Shown in pieces: positions 47,457-58,914 of a stretch of 64,000 bases of DNA. The notes under the pieces were generated by a model. It was not told where the DNA came from. It made no database searches and was given only the letters and a program-made list of their open reading frames with translations. The first letter of the stretch is position 1. Every line of letters begins with the position of its first letter. A program made the translations under genes and the position numbers. Source of the stretch: Orobanche coerulescens (lineage: Eukaryota > Streptophyta > Magnoliopsida > Lamiales > Orobanchaceae); assembly GCA_033398695.1 (NCBI GenBank), contig CM065804.1, positions 13,067,001 through 13,131,000 of the forward strand, written 5' to 3'.

Positions 47457-49688
47457 TGTAATACCCGAGATTTCTGCTATGTATTTGGAACTTGTGGTAT
47501 TGTAATTGTTGCATTTTGATCTGAGCATTATTCTCCGTATTTTATAATCCGGTGTAGTTAAGTGTATGATTTCATGAGTGTGACTTAAATTTGTGATTCT
47601 GCGCATGTAGCGCATGCTATCGATTAAGTGTAGCGTACTCTAACTTGGATCCATAGCGCACGCTGTGAAGGAACCTTAGCGCACGCTATACGGGGTCAAT
47701 ATGACGGAGACGTGTGGTAGGTGAGATCAGGCTGGGGATCTTGGTCGGATTGTGTCGGGATGAACCTGGACGGCTTTCGGGAAAAAGCGAAGTCAACGCG
47801 TTAGCGCACGCTACTCATATGAGGATAGCGCACGCTAAAGGCTGAGTACAGTGAAATCAGTAACGTTTCAAATAGCTGTTAGCGCACGCTATGAATATGG
47901 ACTAGCGCGCGCTAATAACCATTTTCTATATATAGGACAACATCCTTTTTCATATTTTCAGACTTTTCACTCCCCCATCCGAATTCTTGAACTTAGAAAG
48001 TCACTCTCTTCATCCTAAACACTTCTTGCCGGCATCCTAGCTCGTGTTGAAGATTGTAGATCATTGGGGATTGGTCTTCAAGCCTTCGGCGTTGGATTGC
48101 TTCGAATTTCCTCCTTGTTCTTCACTACTTTGAGGTAGGTGATTCTTCATCAATATTAGTAGTATTCTGAAGGACGTTTTTGATCATGTTTTGGGATTTA
48201 CCTAGTCAGTCAGATTCATAAGTAGTCGAACATCATGTGTTAGAAGGATATTTTTGACGTTTCGGCACTTATTTATGATACATTGAACCTTTTTAGTATG
48301 TGGACTCCTAAGTATATTCATGTATCTTCAAAACCGATCATGACCAGTGTATGGAGATTACCTAGTTCTTATGTTTTACGTAAGGGATCATATGTTTTGG
48401 GACTTGGAATGAATTGAACTTAGGATATTTTCTTGAAGATCAAGATGAATTATGGTGGAGTAATGATGATACGTATCCTTGTGTCTCGTAGTCATTTAAT
48501 CCATAAAGATCTTTCATAAACCATATGAGCATGATATGCACGGAGTTGGCATGTATTAACACTGAGGATTTCATGAGTTTTCATCACCTTTAGCTCAAGT
48601 TTTTACCCAGTAGTGACTGCCATGCACGATTAGCGCACGCTAAGAGGTATATATTAACGTGCGCTATGGAGAATGAGTAACGTACGCTACGTTGGATACG
48701 TAACGTACGTTATATCATCGGCGAGCGATCATATTGAGAAGACTGCCGATACGGCTAGCGCACGCTAAACCTGGTCATTTGCGTACCGGCGACATACGGA
48801 CGCGTGTCATTTGTTGGAGTATTTCCATTCTTGCCATTTTCGAGGCAAGTATCATATGTTGAGTTTGATTTATATTGGAACTTTGATCATGCTTATGGTT
48901 TTGTTCATGTTGTCGAATATGAGATGTATTTCTGTAATTTCTCGTGGTATTCGTTGTTAATCGTTCGTATTGATGAACATATTGAAATTCATATATGTAT
49001 GCATAATTGATTGGTTTATGGTATAAATGATCCAAGGGGATCATGAGGATCTATGCTGAGGGCGCTGGATCGAATGTCCACCATGCGTTGGTCGGACGGG
49101 ATCATCATGGGGATCTATGCCGAGGGTACTGGATCGCTGGATGGGTTTTCCATGCGTTGGTCCGACGGGATCATCATGGGGATCTATACCAAGGGCGCTG
49201 GATCGCTGGATTACCCTGTATTGTGTTGATGGAATCGTGAGGATTCACATCGTTGGATTCCGATGACGGAAGTCCGTTTTGCATGTTTTATGATGCACTG
49301 ATGATTTATGTATTATGATACTTGTACTAGCATTGTTTTGCTAACCCCTTCGGGGGTGGACATTGTTTTGATGTTCAGGTAGCCGAGGAGTGGGGAAGCA
49401 ACCACAGTACCGACAGGACGATGAAATGGCTCAGTGATGTGGTTGATGTTTATTGTTATTGTGATTTGTCTTCTTGGTTCATTTAGTACTCGAGTACGTA
49501 TGTTTTAATAATGTCATGTTCGATATGGTTGTATAAGTTAACTCATTCGATCAGTTGAATCAATTCTGTATTTTGAACTTCAATTGTACGGTTGGATCAT
49601 ATTTGCGTTTTTTTTAAATTAGCCTTGTAAATCCTTACTTAAAGGGTTTACGGCGCTGTAATTATTCCGAATATCTCGGGGTGTTACA
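47457..49688 (+). repeat. element E 3' LTR
   Basis: 2232 bp partner of 38037-40461. Contains the palindrome array (47608-47914), TATA box (47927-47936), minisatellite and double stem-loop. Confidence 0.95.
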
Positions 49689-49693
49689 TTTAG

Positions 49694-49868
49694 GAGTCAA
49701 GGTCAAACGTTTTTTTCATATCGGTATGTATCTTCGAAGACCCGTATTCGGTCATGGTTAGCTTTATGTAGCCATATCAAGAGTGAAGATCAGGAAAGAC
49801 TAGAAATCTTTTCTTGCGATGAGAATGGTGTAATCATAAACAGAACAAATAGTGTAGTTTATAAATAA
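49694..49868 (+). pseudogene. Helitron helicase relic, copy 2, 3' part
   Basis: Continues the helicase after element E, matching 2517-2692, with the same end (TAA at 49866-49868). The Helitron hairpin follows at 49935. Confidence 0.75.
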
Positions 49869-50082
49869 GTATTATGAAATTTATAATGAACGATTTATAT
49901 ATTATATATTTACATAAAAGTTCTTTTTGTTATTCCCGTGTAATTACACGGGTGTTATACTAGTATTTTCATATTTTTCATTTCGTCCATTTAGTCAAAA
50001 ATTAATACGTAATAAATCAGACTCCTTTAATTGATTACAATTCCTATTTGGCCATTCGGTAAATAATAATAAAAGCTCTATA

Positions 50083-50358
50083 TGTTGTAAATATAATATG
50101 TATGGGTATTTCTATAACAATGTATAGAACTTCAAGGGATGTATTTATAATTCTCAAATTAGGATGATGACTCACCATGTTAGTACATTTATAATTTGAC
50201 ACGTGTGTGCAAGGATTGTTACAAGGATTGTACTACACCCATATATATACACTCCTTCCCAGTAAAGGTTTAAACTGGGTTCTTCATCTAGCAAATTCTC
50301 TCCATACTCTTTGCATGTTGTTTATATGTATGAGCCAATAGGTCAAGAATTTTCAACA
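50083..50358 (+). repeat. copia-type LTR, copy 2
   Basis: 276 bp, TGTTG to CAACA, matching 2907-3182. The tandem-duplicated leader follows to about 50560. Confidence 0.55.
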
Positions 50359-51575
50359 CGTTATCAGCATGAACTTGCTGAGTTTGGGTTACAAGTTCTT
50401 CATCTTCACAGACATTAATCCACGAAATCTTGTAGGTATGATTTCTTCCTTTTTTTCCAACACGTTACCAGCACGAACTTGCTGAGTTTGGGTTACAAGT
50501 TCTTCATCTTCATAGACATTAATCGACGAAATCTTGTAGGTATGATTTCTTCCTTTTTTATGAAAGTTATATGGCCGTTGCTTATGCTTCCATTGAATTC
50601 TATTTTATGGATTATTAATAACTTAGTTGAGTTTTAAATTTTATATGCTCCTTACCCCGTAAATTATGCCTGCGGAAAACTTTGAAGAAAATATGACTTG
50701 TTCAGAAAAAAATAGTCATGATAAAATCATTTTAAAACCTCAAATTTCTTATGGTTTCGTAAACCGATCAAATTAAGATATGCTTACTTTGAACCCCCTA
50801 TATAATCTGCAAAGTTATCCATGTTCAAAGTTTTTTAAAACTTTAAATTTATTCTGGATCCATGATATTCGTGAAAACCTGATCAAGAGCATATTTTTAA
50901 TTTTCAAAATCGAGCCCGTTTTGACCTCAGTCGGTTTCGCCGACTAGGCCCCTTCTGTTACCGTCGCCGGAGAAGAAATGAATGGATGACAATTGGTTTT
51001 CTTTAAATGAAAAACAAACGGGTATTCTAGTAACTAGAAATTAATATTAAAGGCAATATAGGAAATTAAAAATTTATTTCCTTATTAATAATGGCGGTGG
51101 CGGAACCGTACGTATATTGATTTACATATTAAAGACTTGCAGATTTATCTTGGTATACATGGATCTCATCTCGCCCATTGTTTTTTTTATCTTGGGCTGG
51201 ATCAAAATTTTTTTGGCATACAAGCAATCCTGATCGAGATTAATGATTTTGACTACCAAATTTTTTGGGGTGAAAATATTAAAAAAAAAACATTTGTTTG
51301 CTCATTATATTTTGATTGCATGCCTACCAAATTGTACTTTAAGTCATGGCATATATAATGAGCGGGGCATAAGGCTTCCAAGTTGTAAGTAATAGTGTAT
51401 GGTTGTCATTTATTTTTCATAAATGTTTGCTTACTTTATTTTATGCTCATAAATGCTCATGAACCTGAAGATTCACGGATAATGGAACCAGAAGTTCCTT
51501 CGGATAAGAAAAATTACAAAAACAAGAAATAAAAAACTTGTAGTTTTTGACTAATTTCATATATTCTTGTTTTAG
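50359..51575 (+). other. copia leader, copy 2, no gene seen
   Basis: Collinear with 3183-4438 except for a loss near 51320, where about 40 bp of copy 1 (around 4150-4190) are missing. Confidence 0.6.
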
Positions 51576-52276
51576 ATGGCACTACTCAACAAATTGGACT
51601 TTCCTGCATTAAGTGTTTCGGGTGAAAATTATGTGAGTTGGATGATGGATGTTAAACTCCATCTTACAAGCCGGAAGCTTGGTTCTGCTATTGAACCAAA
51701 TAACGAACTCACAGATGATCAAAATGCAGATGTAATGATTCTGATTCGGAGGCATTTAGATGATGTCCTCATAATGTATTACACATCCATTCAAAAACCC
51801 CAAGAGCTTTGGGATGAGTTGGCAAGTAGGTTTGACCACCAGAAGACCATTCTCCTACCAGAAGCTAGGAATAGATGGACTCATCTCCGTTTCTTGGATT
51901 TCAAAACCGTCAATGAATATAACAATTTTGTGGTGTGAAATTGACGGAGGAGGAAATCCAAGAAAAAACGTACTCCACATTTCCCGCCTCCCATGTTATC
52001 CTCTCTTAGCAATATCGAGCTAAAAATTATACTAAATTTTCCGAGTTGATCACGGTTTTACTTCTTGCGGAGAAAAACTGTGATCTTTTTATAAAAAACA
52101 ATGAAGCTCGTCCGGTTGGGACCAAACCATTGCCTGAAGTCAATATGGTTTCTAAATGCAACCGGGCAAATGAAACTGGTGAAGGGTCAAGCCACCAGAA
52201 GAGAGGAAAATAGAATAAAAGGAGAAACATACCACGAAAGAACCAATGGAAAAGAAACACCTCAAGGGGAGGTTTT
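51576..52276 (+). pseudogene. Ty1/copia gag relic, copy 2
   Basis: MALLNKLDFPALSVSGENYV start as in copy 1. Here the first frame stays open longer, through FDHQKTILLPEARNRWTHLR to a stop at 51936-51938, because the T missing in copy 1 is present. The later frame break near the LTEEEI block is shared with copy 1. It is cut at 52276 by element G, whose target site GTTTT is 52272-52276. The rest of copia lies outside the window. Confidence 0.75.
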
Positions 52277-52734
52277 TGTAATACCCGAGATTATCGGTTC
52301 TGGTTAGTTTTGAATTTTTGTCGGTTGCGCCGGTCATTTTGTTAAGTTGGCAATTTCTTGAGATTTTCCCCTATTTTGGGTATGGCCGATGTATCGTGTT
52401 GTAGTGTTCATCGGGTTCGACTTATCATTGCGTAAGTCGAGCTAATATTATGTCGTGCTTTGTTATTTGTTTGTTTTCGATTTGGATCATTGGTGTTGTC
52501 CGTTAGTGTTTCGTTGCATGTTGAATAATCATTGTTTTGTCGAGGAGTATCGTTGTTGTGCATTTGGTCGACTTTGTAAGATCACCACCAGCACTTATTA
52601 AGTCTAAAAAATTCTTTAAACTTTACAATGTGATAGAGCATCAAGTTAGCTTTCCAATGGTTCAAACGACGAGTTAATCGGAGTCCGGACAAAGGAGTTA
52701 TGGCCGAAATAGAAAAGACTACACAGTCTATAAT

Positions 52735-52863
52735 TAGCGCACGCTAAACACATTTATTAGGGCGCGCTAACGAAGTCTGGCAGAGGGTTCTGGACTGCAT
52801 TTTACAGCCGATAGCGCACGCTACACATACCTTAGCGTGCGCTAACTGTTGACAGCATATATA
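52735..52863 (+). promoter_or_regulatory. element G palindrome cluster and TATA box
   Basis: Four TAGCGCACGCTA-type copies, including 52735-52746 and 52833-52844, then ATATATA at 52857-52863, again about 12 bp after the last palindrome. Confidence 0.7.
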
Positions 52864-53934
52864 GGACTTCAGAGGTCAACTTTCATCATTTTTCATTTCA
52901 CTTCTTCTCCTCCGGCGACCCAGGCGACTCCAGGCATGAGAAGGTGGAGATCTCGGCCAGATATCATTAGATATCAACTCCTTTCAACTCCTAACATGGA
53001 TTTATCAACCTTCTTTCATCTTCCACCGTCGGATTCGAGGTAAAATCCCTTAGAACCTTGGTTTTGGGAATTTTGGGGGGGTTTTCCTTGATCTCTTGAG
53101 TTCACCCGGAAATGATAAATTGGTTGTGTAATTCTTGTTGTTTTGGTTGTACCCTACGGATTAGAAGCTCGTTTATTGATTTCATTTCACCCGGAACATG
53201 AATTTGATTTCCTTGGGAAGCCCTTGAACCCTTGTTGTTTCTTAGTGTCAATTGGGATTTTGTCTAGTGTTGTTGATTCGTAGCGGTGTTATTCTCGTAG
53301 TGATGGTGTTGTTATTGAATTATCGCGAAGGTGGTCAGTTTTCGGGGCTCTTTCGGGGCTGTTTCGGCCGAGTCGCGATTGTCGGAATATTCACAAATTG
53401 AATTCGAGGCAAGTATCCTGCCCATACATTACGTTTTCTGTGGTTTAGCATTTGGAAATCGACGATACGTACTGAGTGAACATCTATAATTAACTTTTAT
53501 AGAAATCGATATGCTTTTCAATATTTCCTTAAAGATGACTCGTATGATTTCGTGGTTAAATGTGCTTGTCTAAGTATGTGCATTATTGTGAGTATAGGAA
53601 TACCTTACTTTCGTAAAATATCGTTTTGTGTGATTATGACGTTTGTAGTTTTATAGTTTAACCTCTCGTTGAGGCATGTGTGGGGGAACGTGTGTTCATT
53701 GATGATCATGCGACATGGTGTGGTAAAGGTGGTAACTCCTTTATGAGGAGGTTGTGCCGTTCTGCGAGGTTGGAAAGGTATTTTCCTCTTGTTACTAGCT
53801 GCATCGTTGAATTCTAGTGTTAATTGTATCGTTACTTAGTCATGGATGTGTGTTGGATGAACTGACCATTCTAGTAAGGTACCTCGACTATATATACCGT
53901 GATTGATTTTTGAGGCTTGTGGTTTACAACTGAA

Positions 53935-54045
53935 TTGTGATCGTTCGGGTGCGTGAGTTGTGTTCCTTCTACCCGGAGCATTTGACGGGACGTCTGGGGG
54001 TCGATACTAAGGGGTACGGCCGAGAAAGTGGACTCGGATGCGTGT
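53935..54045 (+). repeat. element G minisatellite, left part
   Basis: One diverged unit with CCCGGAGCATTTGACGGGAC, CGTCTGGGGGTCGATACTAA and GTGGACTCGG. The array continues after element H at 61920-62245, so H inserted within it. Confidence 0.8.
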
Positions 54046-55084
54046 TGTAATATCCGCCATTTCAGATTTCGGTAATTTTCTTTTTTTTCTGGCGGAGGTC
54101 TGTTTAGATGACTCCCTTGGGACCGTTTCATCATTCTGAGAATGATTAATTCTGCACTTTTTGTCATCCGAGTTCGTTTCGGTATTGTTTTGTTGAGTTC
54201 CGTGTTTATTAACGACTTTTCCGCACTCGAGTTCGATTCTCGTGAATCTCGTTCGAAATTACTGTTTCGAGTTTCCCGTAAGTCCGTTTAACTTTGTTAG
54301 ACGTGTTGTGAACTTCAGTTTGGTTATTCGATCACGTATCGTGATTTTCGGACGTTTTGGGCCATTTTCAAAATTTCCTAAAGTTTGGGGTAATTACCTT
54401 CCGTTGTCGAATTTCGAGCCTTCGGGTGGTCGGAATCGTGTGTTCTATTATCTCTTAGATTCGTCTTTGCGAGTACTTCGTAACCGTATCTTCGGTTCGT
54501 ATTCAGATTCGGGTTTCGGGGTCGTTCGGATCGTCGATGTAATTCTTCATTTTGTGCCCGGAGGCTGCTGGCCTGATCTGGGCGAAACGGCCCTGAAAAC
54601 GGCGCTGCCGAGCACCGTGTCCTGCGCCGCATCGGCCGGCAGCCTGCCGAGACATGACCGAGACACCCGGCGCTGGTGTGGGCCATTTGCTGCGCCGTGT
54701 CCGGCAGCAGTATAAATATGGCAGAACAGACGGGTTTTCAAAAGATTCGGCTAGCCTCGTTAAAGGCTCACTTTCAAAACGCGTTGTGTTTTGTAAATTG
54801 TGTGGGTTGTAAGTGACTACTTGAACCCTTTGGATATGTTTGGTGTTGATGTTGCTTTTGATAATGCGTGTGTACATATATTGCTTCTTTCCGCCGCGTT
54901 ATGGTTGACGTGCATATTATTGTTTATTTGTGTGGTTATATACTGGTAGAGAAATTGTGTGACTTGATGCACTGAGTTGATAATTGTTGTGACGTTTGTC
55001 CGTGTGCTTGATGTTTGAAATAATGTGGATACTTGTTGTGAGAAACGTCGTATCCGGGAACCTCTGAGGGCGGGGCGTGCACTC

Positions 55085-55235
55085 CAGCCTGGTGTATGCT
55101 GCAATGTGCGGCTCCATATGGGTGGTGAACGCCGGTGTTACCTAATGCGCACGCAAGGGGCGGCTCTTGCGGGAGTGATCGCCGGCGCGGTGACATGTTC
55201 AAGGAGCGGCCAACATAGTGGAGTGAACGCCGGTA
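55085..55235 (+). repeat. element H LTR minisatellite
   Basis: Three to four units of about 45-50 bp, each with GCGGCTC-like and GAACGCCGGTG-like words. The copy in the 3' LTR is at about 60660-60800. The same words occur in the interior of element A. Confidence 0.75.
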
Positions 55236-55950
55236 CACAGGTGCGCAAGGGAGGCGCCTGGCAGGCTTATTGGTTACGGATATTTGAGTGATAGCTAAGA
55301 CCCCGTTACCGAGCGATTATCGTACCTCAAAATACTTTCAACTCTTTTCAAAATACTGGTCTCGATGTAGACCGTGATTCGTGTTTTCTGATAGTGTGTT
55401 TCAACTTGTTTTAAATGTTGGTATCAGGGTTAATTAACCAAGGACATTTGACGAGATCTCCGAGGGTTAATTAATCAGGGGTCTTGAGCAGTTTTTGGGC
55501 GGACGAGAGGCTGTGTCCTTGATTGTACTTTGTTGACATTTTGTGTTTTGGGTCGAGGACCCCGTGTGATGTTGAGATGTTTGATCTCGTGTTGATATTA
55601 TTTGGATTGGGTCGAGAACCCCGTGGGAAATATTTGTGAAGACTCGTTTGTGTTGATTGAGTGGCTTTCTTGCAAATTGCTTTCCGCCTACTGGTCGAGG
55701 ACCCTGCTGATTTTGGAAAGAGAAGGATTTGATAATCCTAAATTGTTTTCTATTAAAACTCTAGATGGCATCCTTAAAACTGTTTTATAAATTGTTTCCC
55801 TTTATTTGTGATCTTTCGGTTTTGGAAATGTTTACCAAACTCTTGCCTCGGGAAGTACTTTTTGTTACGTTTGGATCTTTGAGGATTCCTGGTTATTGTT
55901 ATTCGTGGAATGTGAATTGTATGGCTTGTATTTGCACTTTGTTCTTGCAC

Positions 55951-55993
55951 TAGCAAAACAGTGGAGTTTTGCTAACCCCCGAGTATTCGGGGG
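55951..55993 (+). other. double stem-loop of element H 5' LTR
   Basis: TAGCAAAAC-AGTGGA-GTTTTGCTA, then CCCCCGAGTATTCGGGGG. The second copy is at 61515-61558. Confidence 0.65.
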
Positions 55994-56350
55994 GTGGATG
56001 TCTGTTTTTGCATTCAGTTTTGGGAGCATAACACAGGGTCGGCACGAAGGATGATGAAAGATGAACGATACTAATCACACAAGGATCCGTATGATGTCAT
56101 TGGTTTAGTTATTGTTTATTTTCCGCTGCAGTATTCTTTTCCGTTGTACGAGAGTGTGTTGTATTCGACCCCTGCGTGGGCATGTAATGAGTTTGAGTTG
56201 TATGTATTTATTGAAAGACCAAATCGGTCTACTTAGTCATTTTAGCCTTAAAGGCATTGTCGAGTTGTTCTATGTTGTTACCATCCTGGTAGATCCTTGA
56301 GGAGAGGTTCTACGGCGTGTAATATCCCTGAGCGGATTGGGGGTGTTACA

Positions 56351-58914
56351 TTTATGGTATCGGAGCTTAGGTTGTGGAAACCTAGGCTGTCGGGTCAAGT
56401 AGGGTCTGTTGAGTTTTGTCTCGTCGGATTTTATCTGACTGAGTCGTGTCGCGACGCGTCGTCTGAGTTTGTTGGTCATGATTAGTATCGTGGGGCGATC
56501 ATCTTCTTCGTGCGACCTGTGGATGTAAGTCTCCCTTCCTTGTGTTGTGCCTCGTGTGACACGAGCTATTTTTATGATTATTTGTTAAGTGATGGAATCC
56601 TTCTGTGGATTTTGATTTCACGATATGTATTTAGTTGACTCTCGTATTTGGTTTATACGAGGAGTGTCGTCGCTGCTAATGTCTTTTTACTGTTGTTTTT
56701 GTCCGTTGCTTATGATTTTCGAATCGATTTGCTCGTTTTACAAGTTCTCTTGTGGAAGCTTTGTGCTTATACGCGTTCGACTTGTTCACTAGCCAGTGCG
56801 GGAGGGTCCTTAGAGGCCTTCAATGGGGTCAGTGGTTTTGTCCTGAATCCTAGGCGGTCTTCGACTGTGGTATTTTACCGTTTATTTTCCGTTAAAAGAC
56901 ATGTATTTTCTTGACTTTAAACGTTTTGATGCGTGTACTAGGAGGTGTTTTAGTGTACGTCGGTATGCGTGAGTTTTGGGCATTCTGGCCTATTGGATTT
57001 TTGAAAACCTTGAGTATCTTAGAAAATTAGATTTCGAGACGTACTTTTAAAACGAATTATTTTCTTGCAGTGTTTTCAAGGTGCTTTCTAGTGCCGCAAT
57101 ATATTTCAAAAATTTTCCAATTGAGGACCAAAAATACTTTGAGATATTTTCAATTATTTAGAAACACTTTTACTTAGACCCGGGGGTCGAACATTCTGAA
57201 AGTTTTTCACTAAGAGATAGTGTCCTCATTTTTATCAAATGCGAAATGGTTCTCCAACGTCTCGATAACGATGTTTCACGTTTGTACTTTTTTTTGAAAG
57301 GTGATACTCAAGATAAACCGGCATTTTTCTAAATTATTTTCAAAAGGTGGTTTTCGTTTTTAAAACCCATCATTTCCTGCTTGTGGTCGGAGAAGGTGTG
57401 TATGATTGTGTACATACGTGCATGTTTCGTGATGTTTAGTAATTATATGCTGGGTATCGTCCGGGCCGTTGTAATCTTCGAACGTTACCGTTGTTGTCGT
57501 GATTTTTGTATGTGTTGATATGTTGTGCTGAGTTGGCATCTCCACTATGTTGTTTTGCGACGTTATGCCCCATTTTATCTAGCATTTGTATTTTCGGTAT
57601 GCCGAGCCGAGGTGTTTCAACTGCGATGTGCCGGGGTATGCACGTGTAAATTGTCCTTCCCGTCAGTAACGCGTTTCAAGTGAGGACTCGAGGGACACCG
57701 AATTCAGTTTTGCGAATTGGCTACCGAGACTTTCGGAGTTCGCGCTTCAGCACAGATATCAGGATCGGCTTTGAGAGGCCTTTGAAGGATGTTTCTGTCG
57801 GTTGCTTGTTGTGTTGTCACCTTGATTTCGTTGTTGTGAGTTTCGGGGACGATACTTCTTTTAGAAGAGGTCGAATATAATACCCGTATTATTTTTGGCT
57901 TCTACATTTTCTCTTTCTCAATTCTATCGACTTGCTCGTGTTCGTTGATGCTTTCTGAACTTGTTCTGTCTTGCGGTTTTATCGTTCGAACGAGTTGTGA
58001 CCTTGTTTTGAGTCAATCTGGTTATCGCTGTGACTTTTCCGAGTTCGGTCCGATTCTTGTGAACCTTGTTCGAAAGTAACATCTTTTGGTTCTACTAATT
58101 CTTTTATTCGAAGTGGATCGGATTTTGAACTTCTGTATTTTCGACTCTATCGACTCGTTTATGTTCGTTGACATTTTCTGAGCTTGTCCTGCCCCTTGCT
58201 TTTGTTGATCGAACGAGTGTGGTATTATTTTGGAATAACTCGTTTGTCATTGTGACTTTTCAATTGCTATTTCCTTTCCTGTGGATCTTATGTGAATACA
58301 CATCTTGTTGTTTTCACCGGATCATATATTGTCTCGAGTCGAGATGTGAGCCTTGGAGTTGTTGTTTGAATTTTATTGTTCTTCGTGATTCGAACATGAT
58401 TGTTCTATTTTTGTTGTCTCGATCGTTGTGGTTTGATCGTTTGATTGTTTGGTTTTGTTGATCTCGTTTCGTGAATATTGAACAATCAGACTCCTTCGTA
58501 ATTCCCTTAAGTTCGGGAAATTAGTCTCGTTTTCGATCTTCCAACCCTTGGGTGGTGGAATTCCGTTGTTCAGCGATTGACTCGCGTTTTGATCGATGTA
58601 CCGTTGGATTGGTCAATCGTATTGATTTTCGTTCATTGTGTTTTGTGAATGTTCGGATAATCGACTTGATTGTATTATCTGTTTGATGACACTTGTCACA
58701 TGTTGGTTTTATTATGTCTCTACCGGTGGCGTTGTGTTGGTCGTCGTGGAGCGTGTTTTCACACCGTATACCCTTTGCGTTGCTTGTAATGTTTCGCCGT
58801 TGGGCGCAATTTTTTTTCGGTTCTTGTGTATCTCGTTCAGTTTACCTGGCGGGATATTGCTTCTTCCTACTTGATTTAAGTTTCGGGACGAAACTTCTTT
58901 TAAGGAGGGTAGAA
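56351..58914 (+). other. element H interior, no coding domain seen
   Basis: Primer site TGGTATCGGAGCT at 56355-56367. A fossil PPT/LTR-like junction is at about 57838-57890 (a TTTCGGGGACGATACTT hairpin relic, a purine-rich stretch, then ATAATACCCG). A diverged direct repeat follows at about 57910-58000 and 58133-58225. The hairpin AAGTTTCGGGACGAAACTT is at 58878-58896 and the tract TTTTAAGGAGGGTAGA precedes the LTR. Frames of up to about 100 codons have no known domain. Confidence 0.75.

Larger units (their letters stand above)
38037..49688 (+). mobile_element. Tekay/Del-type chromovirus E (Ty3/gypsy)
   Basis: 11,652 bp including the nested solo LTR F; about 9.57 kb without F and its target copy. 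Flanked by TTTAG (38032-38036, 49689-49693). The empty site is visible in copy 1 at 2512-2516. Order: 5' LTR, primer site, gag, protease, RT, RNase H, integrase, chromodomain-like C-terminus, polypurine tract, 3' LTR. At least five in-frame stops, with no frameshift in the gag to RNase H part. It is the only element here with a full pol, and it is dead. Confidence 0.9.
26510..49963 (+). mobile_element. Helitron, copy 2, split by D and E
   Basis: The candidate 5' end TCTCCCCTACTAATGC at 26510 follows an A. The 3' end is the hairpin at 49935-49952 and CTAG at 49960-49963, followed by T. Between them, sequence matching copy 1 is at 27041-27322, 35850-38036 and 49689-49963. It is interrupted by an RTE/SINE-like insert holding element D and by element E. 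Without inserts it is about 3.3 kb. The 5' end is inferred from the TC start and the A/T flanks only. Confidence 0.55.
52277..54045 (+). repeat. element G 5' LTR, part 1
   Basis: 1769 bp up to the insertion of element H. Continues at 61920. Confidence 0.85.
54046..56350 (+). repeat. element H 5' LTR, internally deleted
   Basis: 2305 bp, TGTAATATCC to GGGTGTTACA. It lacks about 690 bp present in the 3' LTR (about 59608-60298). The junction lies just after the TATA box (54711-54718), where GTTTTCA-like microhomology is found. Because the sequence after the TATA box is missing, the promoter region of this copy is damaged. Confidence 0.9.

Noticed and set aside
57680..57880. Short frame ending SFGDDTSFRRGRI considered as a coding end of pol
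   Set aside because: It resembles the degenerate polypurine-tract region, and no integrase motif lies upstream, so it is treated as a fossil junction.
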